Assembly (NCBI GenBank): GCA_036821845.1
Contig: DAISIT010000082.1
Span: 1-14,179, forward strand
DNA from: JAEUMD01 sp937950105
GTDB taxonomy: Bacteria; Pseudomonadota; Alphaproteobacteria; Rhizobiales; Hyphomicrobiaceae
Direction of reading: 5' to 3'
DNA length: 14,179 nucleotides
Shown: positions 13,781 through 14,179 of the stretch, piece by piece
Layout of the letters: each line of letters starts with the position of its first letter
Position numbering within the stretch: position 1 is the stretch's first letter
Made by a program: the position numbers and the translations under genes
Notes under the pieces: model-generated
Told to the model about the DNA's origin: nothing
The model's input: only the letters and a program-made list of their open reading frames with translations
The model's database searches: none

Positions 13781-14179
13781 CTATACGCCGAGGCGGGCGA
13801 GGATCTCGTTCTCGGCCTCGCGGATGCGCGGCGTCCATGGCGCGACCCGCGAGGCGATCAGGTTCGCCTGCGATTTGAGGATGACGCCGTCGTCGAGGAT
13901 TTTGAGGCCGTTGGCGCGCAGCGTCTCGCCCGTCGTGGTGATGTCGACGATGAAGTCGGCGGTGCCCGCGGCGGGCGTGCCTTCCGTCGCACCGAGGCTT
14001 TCGACGATACGGAAGTCGGTGAGGCCGCGCGAGGAGAGGAACCGCCGCGTCAGGTTCATGTACTTGGTGGCGACGCGGAACCAGCGGCCATGCTGCTCGC
14101 GAAACGCCGGCGAAATCTCGTCGAGATCGGCGATCTCGCGCACGTCGAACCAGAACTGCGGCACCGCCACGACGACATC
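13781..14179 (-). CDS. hisG: ATP phosphoribosyltransferase, C-terminal part, cut by the right edge
   Basis: The last 133 or so residues of the enzyme that catalyses the first step of histidine synthesis, joining ATP and PRPP into phosphoribosyl-ATP. Landmarks: RVATKYMNLTRRF at 33-45 of the visible frame, VESLGATEGTPAAGTADFIV at 56-75, holding the PRPP-binding ATEGTPAAGTAD region, then DITTTGETLRANGLKILDDG and SQANLIAS. The frame is open to the window edge with family-typical sequence before the first GTG, so that GTG at 14170 is not the true start, and the N-terminal half lies to the right. The regulatory C-terminus is short. Whether it needs HisZ cannot be told here. It converges on the hydrolase gene. 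Confidence 0.93.
   Translation of the reverse strand, partial: DVVVAVPQFWFDVREIADLDEISPAFREQHGRWFRVATKYMNLTRRFLSSRGLTDFRIVESLGATEGTPAAGTADFIVDITTTGETLRANGLKILDDGVILKSQANLIASRVAPWTPRIREAENEILARLGV

Overview
The window is high-GC chromosomal DNA from an alphaproteobacterium, most likely of the order Hyphomicrobiales (Rhizobiales). Three things point there: a three-gene proton-translocating transhydrogenase (pntAA-pntAB-pntB) preceded by a tiny aa3-type cytochrome c oxidase subunit IV gene, a CoA pyrophosphatase / DUF6111 / CCA-adding enzyme cluster, and several secreted Ala/Pro-rich proteins. This placement is inferred from gene content, not from a database search. I found no phage, insertion sequence, CRISPR array, toxin-antitoxin pair or defence locus. 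This is core-type DNA with several uncharacterised envelope genes.

Layout. Position 1-55 holds the 5' part of a tRNA-Lys(CTT) on the minus strand, cut by the window edge. Then comes a palindrome-rich spacer. From 3420 down to 243 a compact minus-strand cluster encodes a VOC-fold protein, a Nudix CoA pyrophosphatase, a DUF6111 membrane protein, the CCA tRNA nucleotidyltransferase and a small two-helix membrane protein. On the plus strand follow a secreted protein with a lysozyme/transglycosylase-like core (3699-4913) and a stand-alone PilZ protein (5074-5409). The PilZ gene converges, with 2 bp between the genes, on a membrane-anchored Pro/Ala-rich protein (5412-6038). After a 333-bp divergent spacer comes an ABC1/UbiB-family atypical kinase (6372-7742). 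Two minus-strand genes (7755-8405 and 8422-9285) encode secreted proteins that look like divergent tandem paralogs. The plus-strand respiratory block runs from 9570 to 12802: cytochrome oxidase subunit IV, then pntAA, pntAB and pntB, closed by a perfect 13-bp hairpin. A membrane-anchored alpha/beta hydrolase (12925-13755) is followed by a short bidirectional terminator and by the 3' part of hisG (13781-14179, minus), cut by the right edge.

How the genes work together. The pnt genes make one enzyme that uses the proton-motive force to make NADPH from NADH. The oxidase subunit beside them belongs to the machinery that builds that force, and the ABC1 protein may bear on ubiquinone metabolism. 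The minus-strand cluster mixes tRNA 3'-end maturation with nucleotide clean-up. The SLT-like protein, the PilZ protein, the Pro/Ala-rich protein and the two four-cysteine proteins are envelope or signalling proteins with no function assigned here. The paralog pair is the least explained and most interesting part of the window.
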